From NCBI RefSeq assembly GCF_022811925.1, contig NZ_CP065511.1, positions 1,667,501-1,731,500 of the forward strand: DNA of 64,000 bases, in the 5' to 3' direction. This document shows, piece by piece, positions 53,325 through 62,188 of this stretch. The stretch's first letter is position 1; each line of letters opens with the position of its first letter. This DNA comes from Cytobacillus oceanisediminis. Lineage in GTDB: Bacteria > Bacillota > Bacilli > Bacillales > Cytobacillaceae. A program made the translations under genes and the position numbers. The notes beneath the pieces were generated by a model that was given only the letters and a program-made list of their open reading frames with translations, did not search any database and had not been told where the DNA came from.

Positions 53325-54965
53325 TTAAGCTCCCAGCAGGTCTTGTATATCAGATTTAAGGACATCTGCTTTTGGTCCATAAATTGCCTGAACGCCTTTG
53401 TCCTTAACGATAAGACCTAAAGCTCCATTCTTCTTCCAGTCCTGTTCACCAGCAACTGATGAAGTGTCCTTTACTGTGACACGCAAGCGGGTCATGCAGG
53501 CATCTACATCTTCAATATTTTCTTTTCCGCCTAATAATTCAATTAACACAGGGGCTAGTGAATTTTTCTTGACTGAAGTATCTGAAGATGAAGCAGTATT
53601 TTCTTCTTCAATATAGTTTCCATTACGTCCTGGTGTAGGGAAGTTGAATTTTCTGATCATAAAATTGGCAACACCAAAGTTTAATCCGAAGAATATAAGA
53701 CAGGCAATTAAAAAGTTTACAAGGTCCAGCCATAAGCCAGCTTTTAAAATCATTGGTGTTCTTGTAATCAATTCAATGATGCCAAAAGAATGGACACGGA
53801 TATTAATGATATCAACTATTGCAAATGCCAGACCTGTCATAACTGCATACACGATATAAAGAAGTGGAGCAGCAAACATGAACATAAATTCGATTGGTTC
53901 AGTTACTCCAGTTAAGAATACTGCCAAACCAGCAGAAAAGAACATCGATTTGTATTTCTTCTTTTTCTCAGGATCTACATTGCGGTACATTGCAAGCGCA
54001 ATTCCCAATAAGGCAGCAGCGGACAGAATCATTTGGCCTACTTTAAAGCGGGCAGGGGTAACGTCATTCAGCAACTGCTTATAGCTTTCTGTATCTCCTG
54101 CAGCCAAAAAGTTATTCAGGTCGGCAATCCATGCAAGCCATAGCGGATCTTGTCCAGCGACCGTTGAACCTGCATTTGAGCCTGTCAGGATTTTGTAAGT
54201 TCCGCCAAGCTCTGTATAATTAATTGGGACCGTCAGCATATGATGCAGTCCAAATGGAAGAAGCAATCGTTCCAGTGCGCCAAAAACAAATGGAGCAATA
54301 ACTGGTGCTGTATTTCGTGATGTAGCAATCCATTGTCCGAAATCATTTAATAATCCTTGAATAAATGGCCAAACAATCGATAAGACAAACGCTGCTGCAA
54401 CAGAGCCGCCAATTACAGTGAAGGGCACAAAGCGCTTTCCATTGAAAAAGGAAAGTGAATTTGGCAATTTATCATAGTTATAATACTTGTTAAATAAATT
54501 GGCGCCAAGAAAACCTGAGATAATCCCGACGAATACTCCCATATTCAATGCTGGTGCGCCTAAAACAGAAGTGAAATAGTCCGGGACAATGAGATCTTGT
54601 CCAAACAGGGATTTTACCGTGGCCTCAGGGTTACCTAACATGTCGGACTTTACTCCGAATATGGCGCCTGTAATTCTATTAATCAGAATGAAAGCAATAA
54701 GAGCTGCAAACGCTCCGCCTGCACGTTCCTTAGCCCAGGAACCGCCAATTGCTACTGCGAATAAGATATGAAGATTTGTAATAATGGCCCATCCGATATC
54801 CTCCAGCACTCGTGCAATCGCTTGCACAAATGCTATGTCAGTACCCGTCATGCCAACAAGCTTGCCAAGTGAAATCATAATACCCGCAGCTGGCATTACG
54901 GCCACTACAACAAGTAATGCTTTCCCAAACTTTTGCCAGAAATCAAAAGAAAATAATTTTTTCAT
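53325..54965 (-). CDS. malT: PTS permease EIICB, maltose type (MalT/MalP-like)
   Basis: About 546 aa from ATG 54965 (MKKLFSFDFWQKFG), with AAGGGAGAG upstream; an in-frame start at 54998 lacks one. The EIIC domain (about 1–430) has around 10 TM helices, with GLHHMLTVPINYTELGGTY and FLTGVTEPIEFMFMFAAPL. The EIIB domain (about 465–546) has the phosphocysteine motif DVDACMTRLRVTVKD. There is no EIIA domain, so phosphate must come from a separate glucose-type EIIA. Best likeness is to maltose/glucoside permeases of the glucose superfamily. Operon with the phosphatase mapP. Confidence 0.8.
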   Translation of the reverse strand: MKKLFSFDFWQKFGKALLVVVAVMPAAGIMISLGKLVGMTGTDIAFVQAIARVLEDIGWAIITNLHILFAVAIGGSWAKERAGGAFAALIAFILINRITGAIFGVKSDMLGNPEATVKSLFGQDLIVPDYFTSVLGAPALNMGVFVGIISGFLGANLFNKYYNYDKLPNSLSFFNGKRFVPFTVIGGSVAAAFVLSIVWPFIQGLLNDFGQWIATSRNTAPVIAPFVFGALERLLLPFGLHHMLTVPINYTELGGTYKILTGSNAGSTVAGQDPLWLAWIADLNNFLAAGDTESYKQLLNDVTPARFKVGQMILSAAALLGIALAMYRNVDPEKKKKYKSMFFSAGLAVFLTGVTEPIEFMFMFAAPLLYIVYAVMTGLAFAIVDIINIRVHSFGIIELITRTPMILKAGLWLDLVNFLIACLIFFGLNFGVANFMIRKFNFPTPGRNGNYIEEENTASSSDTSVKKNSLAPVLIELLGGKENIEDVDACMTRLRVTVKDTSSVAGEQDWKKNGALGLIVKDKGVQAIYGPKADVLKSDIQDLLGA

Positions 54966-55098
54966 CGTTCTTCTCTCCCTTATTGTATGGGCTTTCATTA
55001 AATGGACTAAAGAAGCATTCCCATAATTTCACGAAAAAAACTTCGATGTATGCATGGATATTTTCTATGAAAATGCTATTTAGCTTTATTATTATCTT

Positions 55099-55136
55099 AA
55101 AATAACACGGGTAAGAAAATGATGCAACCGTTTGCG
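55099..55136 (-). promoter_or_regulatory. Promoter with cre/LacI-type operator upstream of the PTS operon
   Basis: Minus strand: TTGCAT, 17 bp, TGT-TATTTT (extended -10). The element ATGCAACCGTTTGCG (plus 55122–55136) overlaps the -35. It fits the cre pattern WTGNAANCGNWNNCW at all but the last position and is also a near-palindrome of the LacI-family kind. A CcpA or MalR-like repressor site is plausible. Confidence 0.5.
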
Positions 55137-55249
55137 TACAAATATTCATCCGGAGGTTTAGAAGGTGATAATAGGGAAGATTCTTAAAACAATCGTTCCT
55201 TAAATATTATTTCCAAAGTGGAATTGGGGAGAAGGATTATTAAAATGTA

Positions 55250-55277
55250 GAAAACGGACATTTATATGCCCGTTTTC
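55250..55277 (-). terminator. Hairpin downstream of the aldehyde dehydrogenase gene
   Basis: GAAAACGGACAT / ATGCCCGTTTTC (one mismatch) with a 4-nt loop; the following tract is only moderately T-rich on the minus strand. Confidence 0.6.
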
Positions 55278-55285
55278 CAGAGTTA

Positions 55286-56770
55286 TTAAAATGGATAGTG
55301 TCTGTCTTTAGTTTGTACCGATACCCATTTGGTGACGGTAAATTCCTCAACAACCCATGGATTTCCAAACCTTCCTAATCCGCTTGCCTTATTTCCTCCA
55401 AATGGAATATGGGGTGCGTCATTTACAGTTTGATCATTCACATGAGTCATTCCACTATCAATTTTTAGAGCTAATTCTTCTCCTCGAGCAAGATCGCTTG
55501 TAAAGATAGAAGAGCTTAAACCATATTCTGTATCATTGGCCATTTCAATAGCATGTTCGTCTGAATCAGCTTTAATAATGGTGGCAATAGGGGCAAATAA
55601 TTCAGTCTGTGCCAGTTTGCTGGAATTATCCACATCAGTAAAAACAAAAGGTGTAATAACATTGCCGATCCTCTGGCCTTCTAAAGCTAGTGTCGCGCCT
55701 TCTTGCTTTGCTGTTTCAATATACTGAATAGCCTTTTCCAATTGGCGTTCGTTAATAAGAGGACCTATCACAGTATTAGGGTCGCTTGGATCTCCATATG
55801 GCAGTGACTTCGCTCGGTCAATAAATTTTTCTGTAAAATCATTGTATATGTCTTTATGGACGATGATCCGGTTTACAATCATACATATTTGGCCCTGGTG
55901 GATGAACTTGCCGAATATTGCAGCATTCACTGCCTGATCGACATTTGCGTCGGAAAGGACAATCAGCGGGCTGTTGCCTCCCAGCTCCAAAGCGACTCTT
56001 TTCAAATTTCGCCCAGCAATAGCTCCGATATGACGGCCTACAGCAGAGGATCCAGTAAAACTTATTAGTTTTGAATGCGGATTAGTCAGCATACTGTCTC
56101 CGATTTCATTAATATCAGTTAAGACGATGTTAAGAACACCTTTTGGCAGCCCCGCGTGTTCAAAAGCTTTGGCTATAATCGAACCGCCAGAAAGGGCAAC
56201 TTGAACATCAGGCTTATGAACAACACTATTGCCTAGAGCGATGGCAGGTGCAATAGTTCTCATTGAGAGATTCAATGGAAAGTTAAACGGGGAAATTGAG
56301 GCAATGACCCCTAATGGTAAGCGATGGATGTGGTTAAGCTTTTCATCTGATCCTGCTACTTCTCTTCCCTTATTAACTTCATCAGCGTATTTAATAGATT
56401 CTTCAAGGAACTCGATGGCAAGATGCAATTCAATATGGCTCTTAAGTATAGTACTGCCAGTTTCTCTTTGAATAATTGCCGTAATTTCTTCTCGGTTTTC
56501 TTTTAAATAGGCCGCCGCCTTTGAAAGGACCTCTCTTCTTTCCTCAACAGTAGAGGCAGCCCATTTCTTTTGGGCACTGCTGGCAATTTCGAAAGTTTCA
56601 GCCAGCTGACCTTTTGTCGCCAGCTTCACGGTGGTGACGACACTGCAGTCATAAGGATTCAAAATTTCATAGATTCTCCCGCTTTTTCCTTCAGTCCATA
56701 CTCCGTTAATAAAGCTTTTGCTAATCTCTTCACTGATGAGGTTGTTTGCAATACTTTGTGATTGCTGCAT
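55286..56770 (-). CDS. Aldehyde dehydrogenase (aromatic aldehyde type, YfmT-like)
   Basis: 494 aa, NAD(P)-dependent. FINGVWTEGKSGRIYEILNP at the N-terminus, SPFNFPLNLSMRTIAPAIAL (coenzyme domain), FTGSSAVGRHIG, the general base in ALELGGNSPLIVL and the catalytic Cys in FIHQGQICMIVNRI. The sequence resembles benzaldehyde/vanillin dehydrogenases such as B. subtilis YfmT. RBS AAGGAGGGGG lies about 9 nt before the ATG. It has its own promoter with a cre-like box and lies downstream of the decarboxylase and IclR genes on the same strand. Exact substrate unknown. Confidence 0.88.
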   Translation of the reverse strand: MQQSQSIANNLISEEISKSFINGVWTEGKSGRIYEILNPYDCSVVTTVKLATKGQLAETFEIASSAQKKWAASTVEERREVLSKAAAYLKENREEITAIIQRETGSTILKSHIELHLAIEFLEESIKYADEVNKGREVAGSDEKLNHIHRLPLGVIASISPFNFPLNLSMRTIAPAIALGNSVVHKPDVQVALSGGSIIAKAFEHAGLPKGVLNIVLTDINEIGDSMLTNPHSKLISFTGSSAVGRHIGAIAGRNLKRVALELGGNSPLIVLSDANVDQAVNAAIFGKFIHQGQICMIVNRIIVHKDIYNDFTEKFIDRAKSLPYGDPSDPNTVIGPLINERQLEKAIQYIETAKQEGATLALEGQRIGNVITPFVFTDVDNSSKLAQTELFAPIATIIKADSDEHAIEMANDTEYGLSSSIFTSDLARGEELALKIDSGMTHVNDQTVNDAPHIPFGGNKASGLGRFGNPWVVEEFTVTKWVSVQTKDRHYPF

Positions 56771-56792
56771 TTCATTACCCCCTCCTTAATAA

Positions 56793-56831
56793 TGGTAACG
56801 CTTACACGTTTCCTTGCAGTTTAGTATAACA
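56793..56831 (-). promoter_or_regulatory. Promoter and cre-like site of the aldehyde dehydrogenase gene
   Basis: Minus strand TGT-TATACT (extended -10, plus 56823–56828). TGTAAGCGTTACCA (plus 56793–56806) lies about 10–23 nt downstream of the expected start and matches the cre pattern closely. CcpA binding there would stop transcription. Confidence 0.5.
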
Positions 56832-56898
56832 GCATGGATTTTTTGTAAGAATAGCAAAGTTGCGCTATATGAAAATTATTAAAAAATTATTAACCGGG

Positions 56899-57852
56899 TT
56901 AAATGGAACTTGTGATAGGTTCCAGTAAAGATGACGCCCCTTTGGTGTTCTTATAAATTGGAGGGTTTTCACATAAGTCAAAAGGGTAATCTGATCCAGG
57001 AACAACTCTATTCTCTCCAACTGTTTTTACCAAGAAATCCAATCCTGCAGGGTTCCACAAAACTGTATCAAACCAAAATCGTTTTATATATTGGGATGGA
57101 GGCGCATTCAAGTTTGAGGATACCTGATCCCATTGTTCATAGCCTTTATCAAGCCGTCCAATCTGGTAAGGAAGGAAGCCTCCGCCATGAGCAAACAAAA
57201 TCTTTATATCAGGATATTTATCAATCATTCCGCTCAGTAAAATATCCGTTGCACAAACGGTTGTTTCCCAAGGAACTCCAATTAAATTTGGCATCATTTT
57301 TGTTTTTAGGCGAGGATCTTCACTTAATAGCGGGTGAATAAAGAGAATGGCTTTTTTCCTGTTTGCTGTTTCAAAAAAAGGTTTGAAAAATTCATCTGAA
57401 AGCATTCTCCCTGAAAGCCCAGGTCCTATAATTGCACCTTTTAGCCCCAGGTTTATTGCTCTTTCCAATTCATCAGCTGCCATCTCAGGGTTGTTCAGTG
57501 GCACTGTTGCAAGAGCAGATGTTTTTTCTGGTGCTGAGGATGCCAAAGTAGCTAATGTTTGATTATATACCTTAGAAATCTCTGCTGTAATTTCTTGAGG
57601 AAAGTCATACATAAATAACTGGGGGATGGGGGAAATCATAGAGTGAGTTACACCGGCATTAAATTGATTTTTGCTATATAAATCATAGTGATAAAAAGCG
57701 GGCTTTAATTCAAAGCCCCATTTATTATTGACTATTAAAAATTCATCTTTATCAGGTGATTTTTTAACCCACTCTGCTTTTACTGCAGTTTGATTGTCTT
57801 TTACCCAGTCAAGCACCTCCTGTGGAATAAAGTGTGTATGAAAATCGTACAT
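56899..57852 (-). CDS. ACMSD-like amidohydrolase (decarboxylase)
   Basis: 317 aa, amidohydrolase-2 family. Metal ligands expected for ACMSD are present: HTH at residues 5–7 (MYDFHTHFIP), His in LFIHPLLSEDPRL, FAHGGGFLPYQIGRLD, and Asp in VPGSDYPFDL. The text around these agrees well with 2-amino-3-carboxymuconate-6-semialdehyde decarboxylase, which turns ACMS into aminomuconate semialdehyde. Related decarboxylases of hydroxybenzoates remain possible. The protein stops about 20–25 residues after SDYPFDL, missing the last helix (usually ending near N-A-x-x-L/F), so it is somewhat short. It is 30 bp after the IclR gene. Confidence 0.72.
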   Translation of the reverse strand: MYDFHTHFIPQEVLDWVKDNQTAVKAEWVKKSPDKDEFLIVNNKWGFELKPAFYHYDLYSKNQFNAGVTHSMISPIPQLFMYDFPQEITAEISKVYNQTLATLASSAPEKTSALATVPLNNPEMAADELERAINLGLKGAIIGPGLSGRMLSDEFFKPFFETANRKKAILFIHPLLSEDPRLKTKMMPNLIGVPWETTVCATDILLSGMIDKYPDIKILFAHGGGFLPYQIGRLDKGYEQWDQVSSNLNAPPSQYIKRFWFDTVLWNPAGLDFLVKTVGENRVVPGSDYPFDLCENPPIYKNTKGASSLLEPITSSI

Positions 57853-57882
57853 ATAAATTTCTCCTCTCTTTTTATTAATCTA

Positions 57883-58659
57883 TTATTTCCAATATCCCAT
57901 TCTGCTCGATATTTCATTGGCAGCATTGATGACCCTTTTTGAATAACTCTTTATCTTGCTCTGCTGAATTCTTTGTTTTGGGCCTACAATCGCTAAAGCC
58001 GCAATGACTCTGCCCTTATAATCATAGATTGGTGCTGCTATAGAATTTACTCCTTCAAGATACTCTTCGTTGCTCCAGGAATAACCTTGTTCTCTAATTT
58101 GCTTTAAGTGAGATTTAAGCATTTCAGATTCAGTAATGGTAGTTTTAGTATGCTGTTCGAGCCCTTTTTCAAGGACTGCATTGAAAACATCCTCTTTAGC
58201 ATGGGCAAGCAGTGCCTTCCCTGAGCTTGTGCAATAGAGGGGATTTCTTCTGCCGACATGTGTCAGAAATCTGACTGGGTGATTGCATTCAACCTTTTGC
58301 AAATAAATGACTTCATTGTTGTCTAAAACCGAAATATGGGCGGTCTCGCCCAACTCCTGTACGATTTTATTTAAAACAGGCTGGGACTCCCTATAGATAT
58401 CCATTTGGCTGTTTACGATGCCTCCAAGGGAGAGTATGGAAAGCCCCAAACGGTACCTTTTGCTTTCAGGATCTTTAAAAACGAATCCTTCACTGGCCAA
58501 TGTAGCCATCGTTCGGCTGACCGTGCTTTTATTTAAGCCAAGTGATGCTGAAATGTCGCTGATTTTTTTTTCTGGTTCGTCCATAGAAAAGCATCTCAAT
58601 ATACGTAATGCATTTTTTACAGACGAAAGATGACTTTCCTCATTTGTCTTTAAAGCCAT
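57883..58659 (-). CDS. IclR-family transcriptional regulator
   Basis: 258 aa. The winged helix-turn-helix is at residues about 10–75 (SSVKNALRILRCFSM, SDISASLGLNKSTVSRTMAT). The IclR effector domain follows, with FLTHVGRRNPLYCTSSGKAL, QGYSWSNEEYLEGVNSIAAP and YDYKGRVIAALAIVGP. IclR proteins commonly control aromatic-degradation operons with a pathway intermediate as ligand. It is divergent from the semialdehyde dehydrogenase operon and leads the decarboxylase gene, so it probably controls both. AAAGGAGG precedes the ATG. Confidence 0.93.
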   Translation of the reverse strand: MALKTNEESHLSSVKNALRILRCFSMDEPEKKISDISASLGLNKSTVSRTMATLASEGFVFKDPESKRYRLGLSILSLGGIVNSQMDIYRESQPVLNKIVQELGETAHISVLDNNEVIYLQKVECNHPVRFLTHVGRRNPLYCTSSGKALLAHAKEDVFNAVLEKGLEQHTKTTITESEMLKSHLKQIREQGYSWSNEEYLEGVNSIAAPIYDYKGRVIAALAIVGPKQRIQQSKIKSYSKRVINAANEISSRMGYWK

Positions 58660-58676
58660 TTCAAAACCTCCTTTAT

Positions 58677-58708
58677 GTTGCTATATGTTAAACATGGTTG
58701 CTTTATAG
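58677..58708. promoter_or_regulatory. Two GTTGC-n-TATA motifs, candidate IclR operator sites
   Basis: GTTGCTATATG (58677–58687) and GTTGCTTTATAG (58697–58708) lie 20 bp apart directly upstream of the IclR gene. The same motif recurs at 58837 and 56859. Confidence 0.4.
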
Positions 58709-58836
58709 TGGAAAATATATCAGAGAAATTTATAAAAGAAAAGAGAATGTTTTAAAAATTTTGAAATTTATAAAGCTAGGCAATTGTCATGCCAGGGTTT
58801 TAGAGGTTTTTAAAAAGTTTCAAAAATTTACCCCTT

Positions 58837-58853
58837 GTTGCATATAGAGCAAT
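58837..58853 (+). promoter_or_regulatory. Third GTTGC-n-TATA motif before the meta-pathway operon
   Basis: GTTGCATATAGAGCAAT contains TTGC...GCAA as an inverted repeat. It lies 80–95 bp upstream of the dehydrogenase start. Confidence 0.4.
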
Positions 58854-58873
58854 TACTGTGTTGTGAAGCCTGA

Positions 58874-58888
58874 AAGTAAGCGTTAACA
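58874..58888 (+). promoter_or_regulatory. cre-like site before the meta-pathway operon
   Basis: AAGTAAGCGTTAACA fits the cre pattern with one mismatch and shares GTAAGCGTTA with the site upstream of the aldehyde dehydrogenase at 56.8 kb. Confidence 0.5.
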
Positions 58889-58931
58889 TAAAATTGCGAA
58901 AATAAAAAAAGTTATTTAGGAGGCTAACATT

Positions 58932-60395
58932 TTGCAAACAGAAGCGAAAATTAAAGCTATTAATTGTCAGCATTTTATTAATGGACAGTTTGTCGATTCT
59001 AAAAATCAAAAAACATTTGAAAATATTAACCCTGCAACGGAAGAAGTTCTGGGTACAGTCGCAGAAGGCGGTAAGGAAGAAGTGGATTATGCTGTAGCAG
59101 CAGCAAGAAGAGCATTAAAAGGCCCTTGGAAAAATACGACTCTGCAAGAGCGTTCAAAAATCCTTCGCCGAATTGGAGATCTGATTCTTGAAAGGCAGGA
59201 GGAGCTGGCACATTTGGAATCCCTGGATACGGGAAAACCTTTTTCCCTTGCAAATAGCATTGATATACCAAGGGCAGCTTACAATTTCCATTTTTATGCT
59301 GATTATATTACCTCTATCGGAACGGAAGCTTATCAGCAGGATCAGCAGGCACTGCATTATGCGTACCGCCGTCCAGTAGGTGTTGTTGGAATTATTAAGC
59401 CATGGAATCTGCCATTATTATTGCTTACCTGGAAATTGGCCCCATGCTTAGGCATGGGAAATACAGCTGTCATAAAGCCTGCAGAGTGGACACCTATGAC
59501 AGCTACAGTATTAATGGAGATTTGTAAAGAAGCGGGTGTTCCTGATGGAGTGGTTAATCTTGTTCACGGGTTTGGACCTAATTCTGCAGGTGGCGCCATA
59601 TCTGAACATCCTGATATTGATGCCATTTCTTTTATCGGAGAGCCTGGAACAGGTTCAGCTATTATGAAGTCGGCAGCTGATTCATTGAAAAAACTTTCAT
59701 ATGAGCTTGGCGGCAAAAATCCTAATATCATTTTTGCTGATGCAGACTTGGATGAAGTAATTGAAACGACCATTAAATCCAGCTTTGTTAATCAAGGGGA
59801 AGTTTGCCTTTGCGGATCACGTATATACGTAGAACGCCCAATCTATAGTGAATTTGTCAGCAGATTTGCTGAGAGGGTTAAAGCACTCAAAGTTGGCCAC
59901 CCATTGGATGATGATACAAATGTTGGGGCACTGGTCAGCAAAGAACACTATGATCGTGTCATGGGATATGTTGAAATAGCAAAAAACGATGGGGGAACCA
60001 TTGTAACAGGTGGTAAGCGTCCAGAAGGGCTTGAAAAAGGATACTATCTTGAGCCTACCATTATTACAGACTTAAGCCGCAATTCCCGCTGTATCCGTGA
60101 AGAAATCTTTGGGCCTGTTGTAACAGTCACCCCATTTGATATGGAGGAAGAAGTGGTTATGCAGGCAAATGATACACACTATGGGTTAAGCGCAACGATT
60201 TGGACCAGCAATTTAAAGCGTGCCCACCGTGTTTCCCATCAAATTGAAGCAGGAATTATCTGGGTGAACACTTGGTTCCTGCGTGATTTGAGAACCCCAT
60301 TTGGAGGAATGAAAAATAGCGGTATTGGAAGAACAGGCGGCATGCACAGCATTGATTTCTACTCCGAATTATCCAATATAACCATTAAATTGTAG
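58932..60395 (+). CDS. 2-aminomuconate / 2-hydroxymuconate semialdehyde dehydrogenase
   Basis: 487 aa starting at TTG with AGGAGG 8 nt upstream. ALDH superfamily: HFINGQFVDSKNQKTFENIN, KPWNLPLLLLTWKLAPCLGM, FIGEPGTGSAIMKSAA, LSYELGGKNPNIIFADADLD (general base Glu) and FVNQGEVCLCGSRIYVERPI (catalytic Cys in the C-L-C form typical of this branch). It would oxidise the semialdehyde to 2-aminomuconate or 4-oxalocrotonate with NAD. First gene of an operon with hydratase, acetaldehyde dehydrogenase, aldolase and decarboxylase; whether amino or hydroxy substrate is preferred cannot be read. Confidence 0.88.
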   Translation: MQTEAKIKAINCQHFINGQFVDSKNQKTFENINPATEEVLGTVAEGGKEEVDYAVAAARRALKGPWKNTTLQERSKILRRIGDLILERQEELAHLESLDTGKPFSLANSIDIPRAAYNFHFYADYITSIGTEAYQQDQQALHYAYRRPVGVVGIIKPWNLPLLLLTWKLAPCLGMGNTAVIKPAEWTPMTATVLMEICKEAGVPDGVVNLVHGFGPNSAGGAISEHPDIDAISFIGEPGTGSAIMKSAADSLKKLSYELGGKNPNIIFADADLDEVIETTIKSSFVNQGEVCLCGSRIYVERPIYSEFVSRFAERVKALKVGHPLDDDTNVGALVSKEHYDRVMGYVEIAKNDGGTIVTGGKRPEGLEKGYYLEPTIITDLSRNSRCIREEIFGPVVTVTPFDMEEEVVMQANDTHYGLSATIWTSNLKRAHRVSHQIEAGIIWVNTWFLRDLRTPFGGMKNSGIGRTGGMHSIDFYSELSNITIKL

Positions 60396-60410
60396 GAAGG
60401 AGAGCATGTT

Positions 60411-61187
60411 ATGGGTGCAAATATAAAACAATATGCTGCTCAGCTTGCAGAGGCAGAGTTTTCCGGTACTGGGGTCTTGCCAATCACTTCCGATAACGCT
60501 GGGCTTACTATAGAAGAGGCTTATCAAATTCAACTCGAAAATATTAAGCGTAAAGTTGAGAGCGGCCAAAAAATTGTCGGCAAAAAAATTGGTTTGACTT
60601 CCCTTGCTATGCAGCGGCTGCTGGGTGTGGATGAACCCGACTACGGGCATTTGCTTGATAGCATGGTTGTTGAGAATGGTGGAGCAGTTTCAATCGAGAA
60701 GGTTCTTCAGCCTAAAGTGGAGGCGGAAATTGCATTTGTATTAAAAAAGGAATTAAAGGGACCAAATGTCACAGCTTTAGATGTAATCCAGGCAACAGAT
60801 TACGTAGTTCCTGCATTAGAGATTGTTGATAGCAGAATCAAAGATTGGAAGATTAAACTTCCTGACACCATTGCAGATAATGCTTCTTCCGGTTTCTATG
60901 TTTTAGGAGGAAAGCCAGCGAGGCTTTCTGTGATAGACCTAAAATTAATCGGAATGGTATTGACGAAAAATGGGGAGGTTGCCAATACAGGTGTTGGTGC
61001 GGCGGCATTAGGCAATCCGATCAATTGCGTAGCATGGCTTGCAAATAGATTAGCAGATTTTGATATTTCCCTTAAAAAGGGTGAAGTAATTCTATCAGGT
61101 GCCCTTTCTGCAGCTGTTGAAGCTCAGGCAGGAGATTCCTTTACAGCACGGTTTGCTCATATTGGCCAAGTAAGTGTACATTTTTAA
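60411..61187 (+). CDS. 2-oxopent-4-enoate hydratase
   Basis: 258 aa, FAH superfamily. VGKKIGLTSLAMQRLLGVDE, then HLLDSMVVENGGAVS, QPKVEAEIAFVLKKEL (metal-binding Glu residues) and VVPALEIVDSRIKDWK agree with DmpE/MhpD-type hydratases, which add water to 2-hydroxypenta-2,4-dienoate giving 4-hydroxy-2-oxovalerate. Its homologue at 63.2 kb, the decarboxylase, belongs to the same superfamily and the two usually form a complex. AAGGAGAG lies 8–9 nt before the ATG. Confidence 0.88.
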   Translation: MGANIKQYAAQLAEAEFSGTGVLPITSDNAGLTIEEAYQIQLENIKRKVESGQKIVGKKIGLTSLAMQRLLGVDEPDYGHLLDSMVVENGGAVSIEKVLQPKVEAEIAFVLKKELKGPNVTALDVIQATDYVVPALEIVDSRIKDWKIKLPDTIADNASSGFYVLGGKPARLSVIDLKLIGMVLTKNGEVANTGVGAAALGNPINCVAWLANRLADFDISLKKGEVILSGALSAAVEAQAGDSFTARFAHIGQVSVHF

Positions 61188-61284
61188 AAAATCAGTTATC
61201 CTCTTCCGGTAAACGCCCCCGGGAGAGGGCAGTTATGTTTAATTAGCCTGAAAACAATTTCTTTGATAAAGAAAGGGGAGCGTT

Positions 61285-62169
61285 ATGGGAAAGGTTAAAG
61301 TTGCTGTATTGGGTTCCGGTAATATAGGGACAGATCTAATGTTAAAGCTCCATCGTTCTGAAGTGCTTGAACTCACGACAGTTATCGGAATTGACCCTGA
61401 GTCTGATGGGTTGAAAAAAGCAAGGGAGCTTGGGTATAAAACCATTGATAATGGAATAAAAGGATTCCTTGAAAGACCGGAATTAGCAGACATCGTATTT
61501 GATGCCACTTCTGCAAAAGCGCATATCAGACATGCAAAGCTATTAAGAGAAGCTGGGAAGCAGGTTCTGGATTTAACACCGGCGGCAGTCGGCCCATTTG
61601 TGGTACCTCCTGTAAACATTTCGGAGCATTTGGACGCAAATAATATCAATCTAATAACATGCGGAGGACAGGCGACAATTCCAATGGTTCATGCCATTAA
61701 TAGAGTGCAGCCTGTAGAGTATGCAGAAATTGTTGCCACGATCTCTTCAAAAAGTGCAGGTCCCGGAACAAGGGCAAATATCGATGAATTTACACAGACT
61801 ACTTCCAGAGGAATTGAAAAAATCGGCGGGGCAAAAAAGGGGAAAGCAATTATCATATTAAATCCTGCAGAACCTCCGATTTTAATGAGAGATACCGTTC
61901 ATGTATTAGTTGATGGAGAAAAAGTTAAAGAAGAAGAGATTATTGCTTCAATTAAAGAAATGGAAAAGCAGGTTCAGTCATATGTTCCAGGTTATCGCTT
62001 GAGACAGGAGCCAATTTTTGACGGCAATAAGGTAACCGTTTTTCTGGAGGTGGAAGGCGCAGGGGATTATTTGCCGAAATATTCCGGAAACCTTGATATC
62101 ATGACAGCTGCATCCGTAAAAGTGGCTGAAGAGTGGGCAAAGAATAAAATCAACAAGGTAACTGTCTAA
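61285..62169 (+). CDS. Acetaldehyde dehydrogenase (acylating)
   Basis: 294 aa, DmpF/MhpF family. It turns acetaldehyde, CoA and NAD into acetyl-CoA. Rossmann motif [17 protein letters not shown] at residues 6–22, [15 protein letters not shown], catalytic Cys in [20 protein letters not shown] near residue 130, and [20 protein letters not shown]. It lies directly before the aldolase gene, with which DmpF-type enzymes form a channel for acetaldehyde. AAAGGGGAG is the ribosome site. About 100 bp with a weak GC-rich hairpin separate it from the hydratase gene. Confidence 0.94.
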   Translation: MGKVKVAVLGSGNIGTDLMLKLHRSEVLELTTVIGIDPESDGLKKARELGYKTIDNGIKGFLERPELADIVFDATSAKAHIRHAKLLREAGKQVLDLTPAAVGPFVVPPVNISEHLDANNINLITCGGQATIPMVHAINRVQPVEYAEIVATISSKSAGPGTRANIDEFTQTTSRGIEKIGGAKKGKAIIILNPAEPPILMRDTVHVLVDGEKVKEEEIIASIKEMEKQVQSYVPGYRLRQEPIFDGNKVTVFLEVEGAGDYLPKYSGNLDIMTAASVKVAEEWAKNKINKVTV

Positions 62170-62188
62170 GATAGGAGATGAGCCGGAA

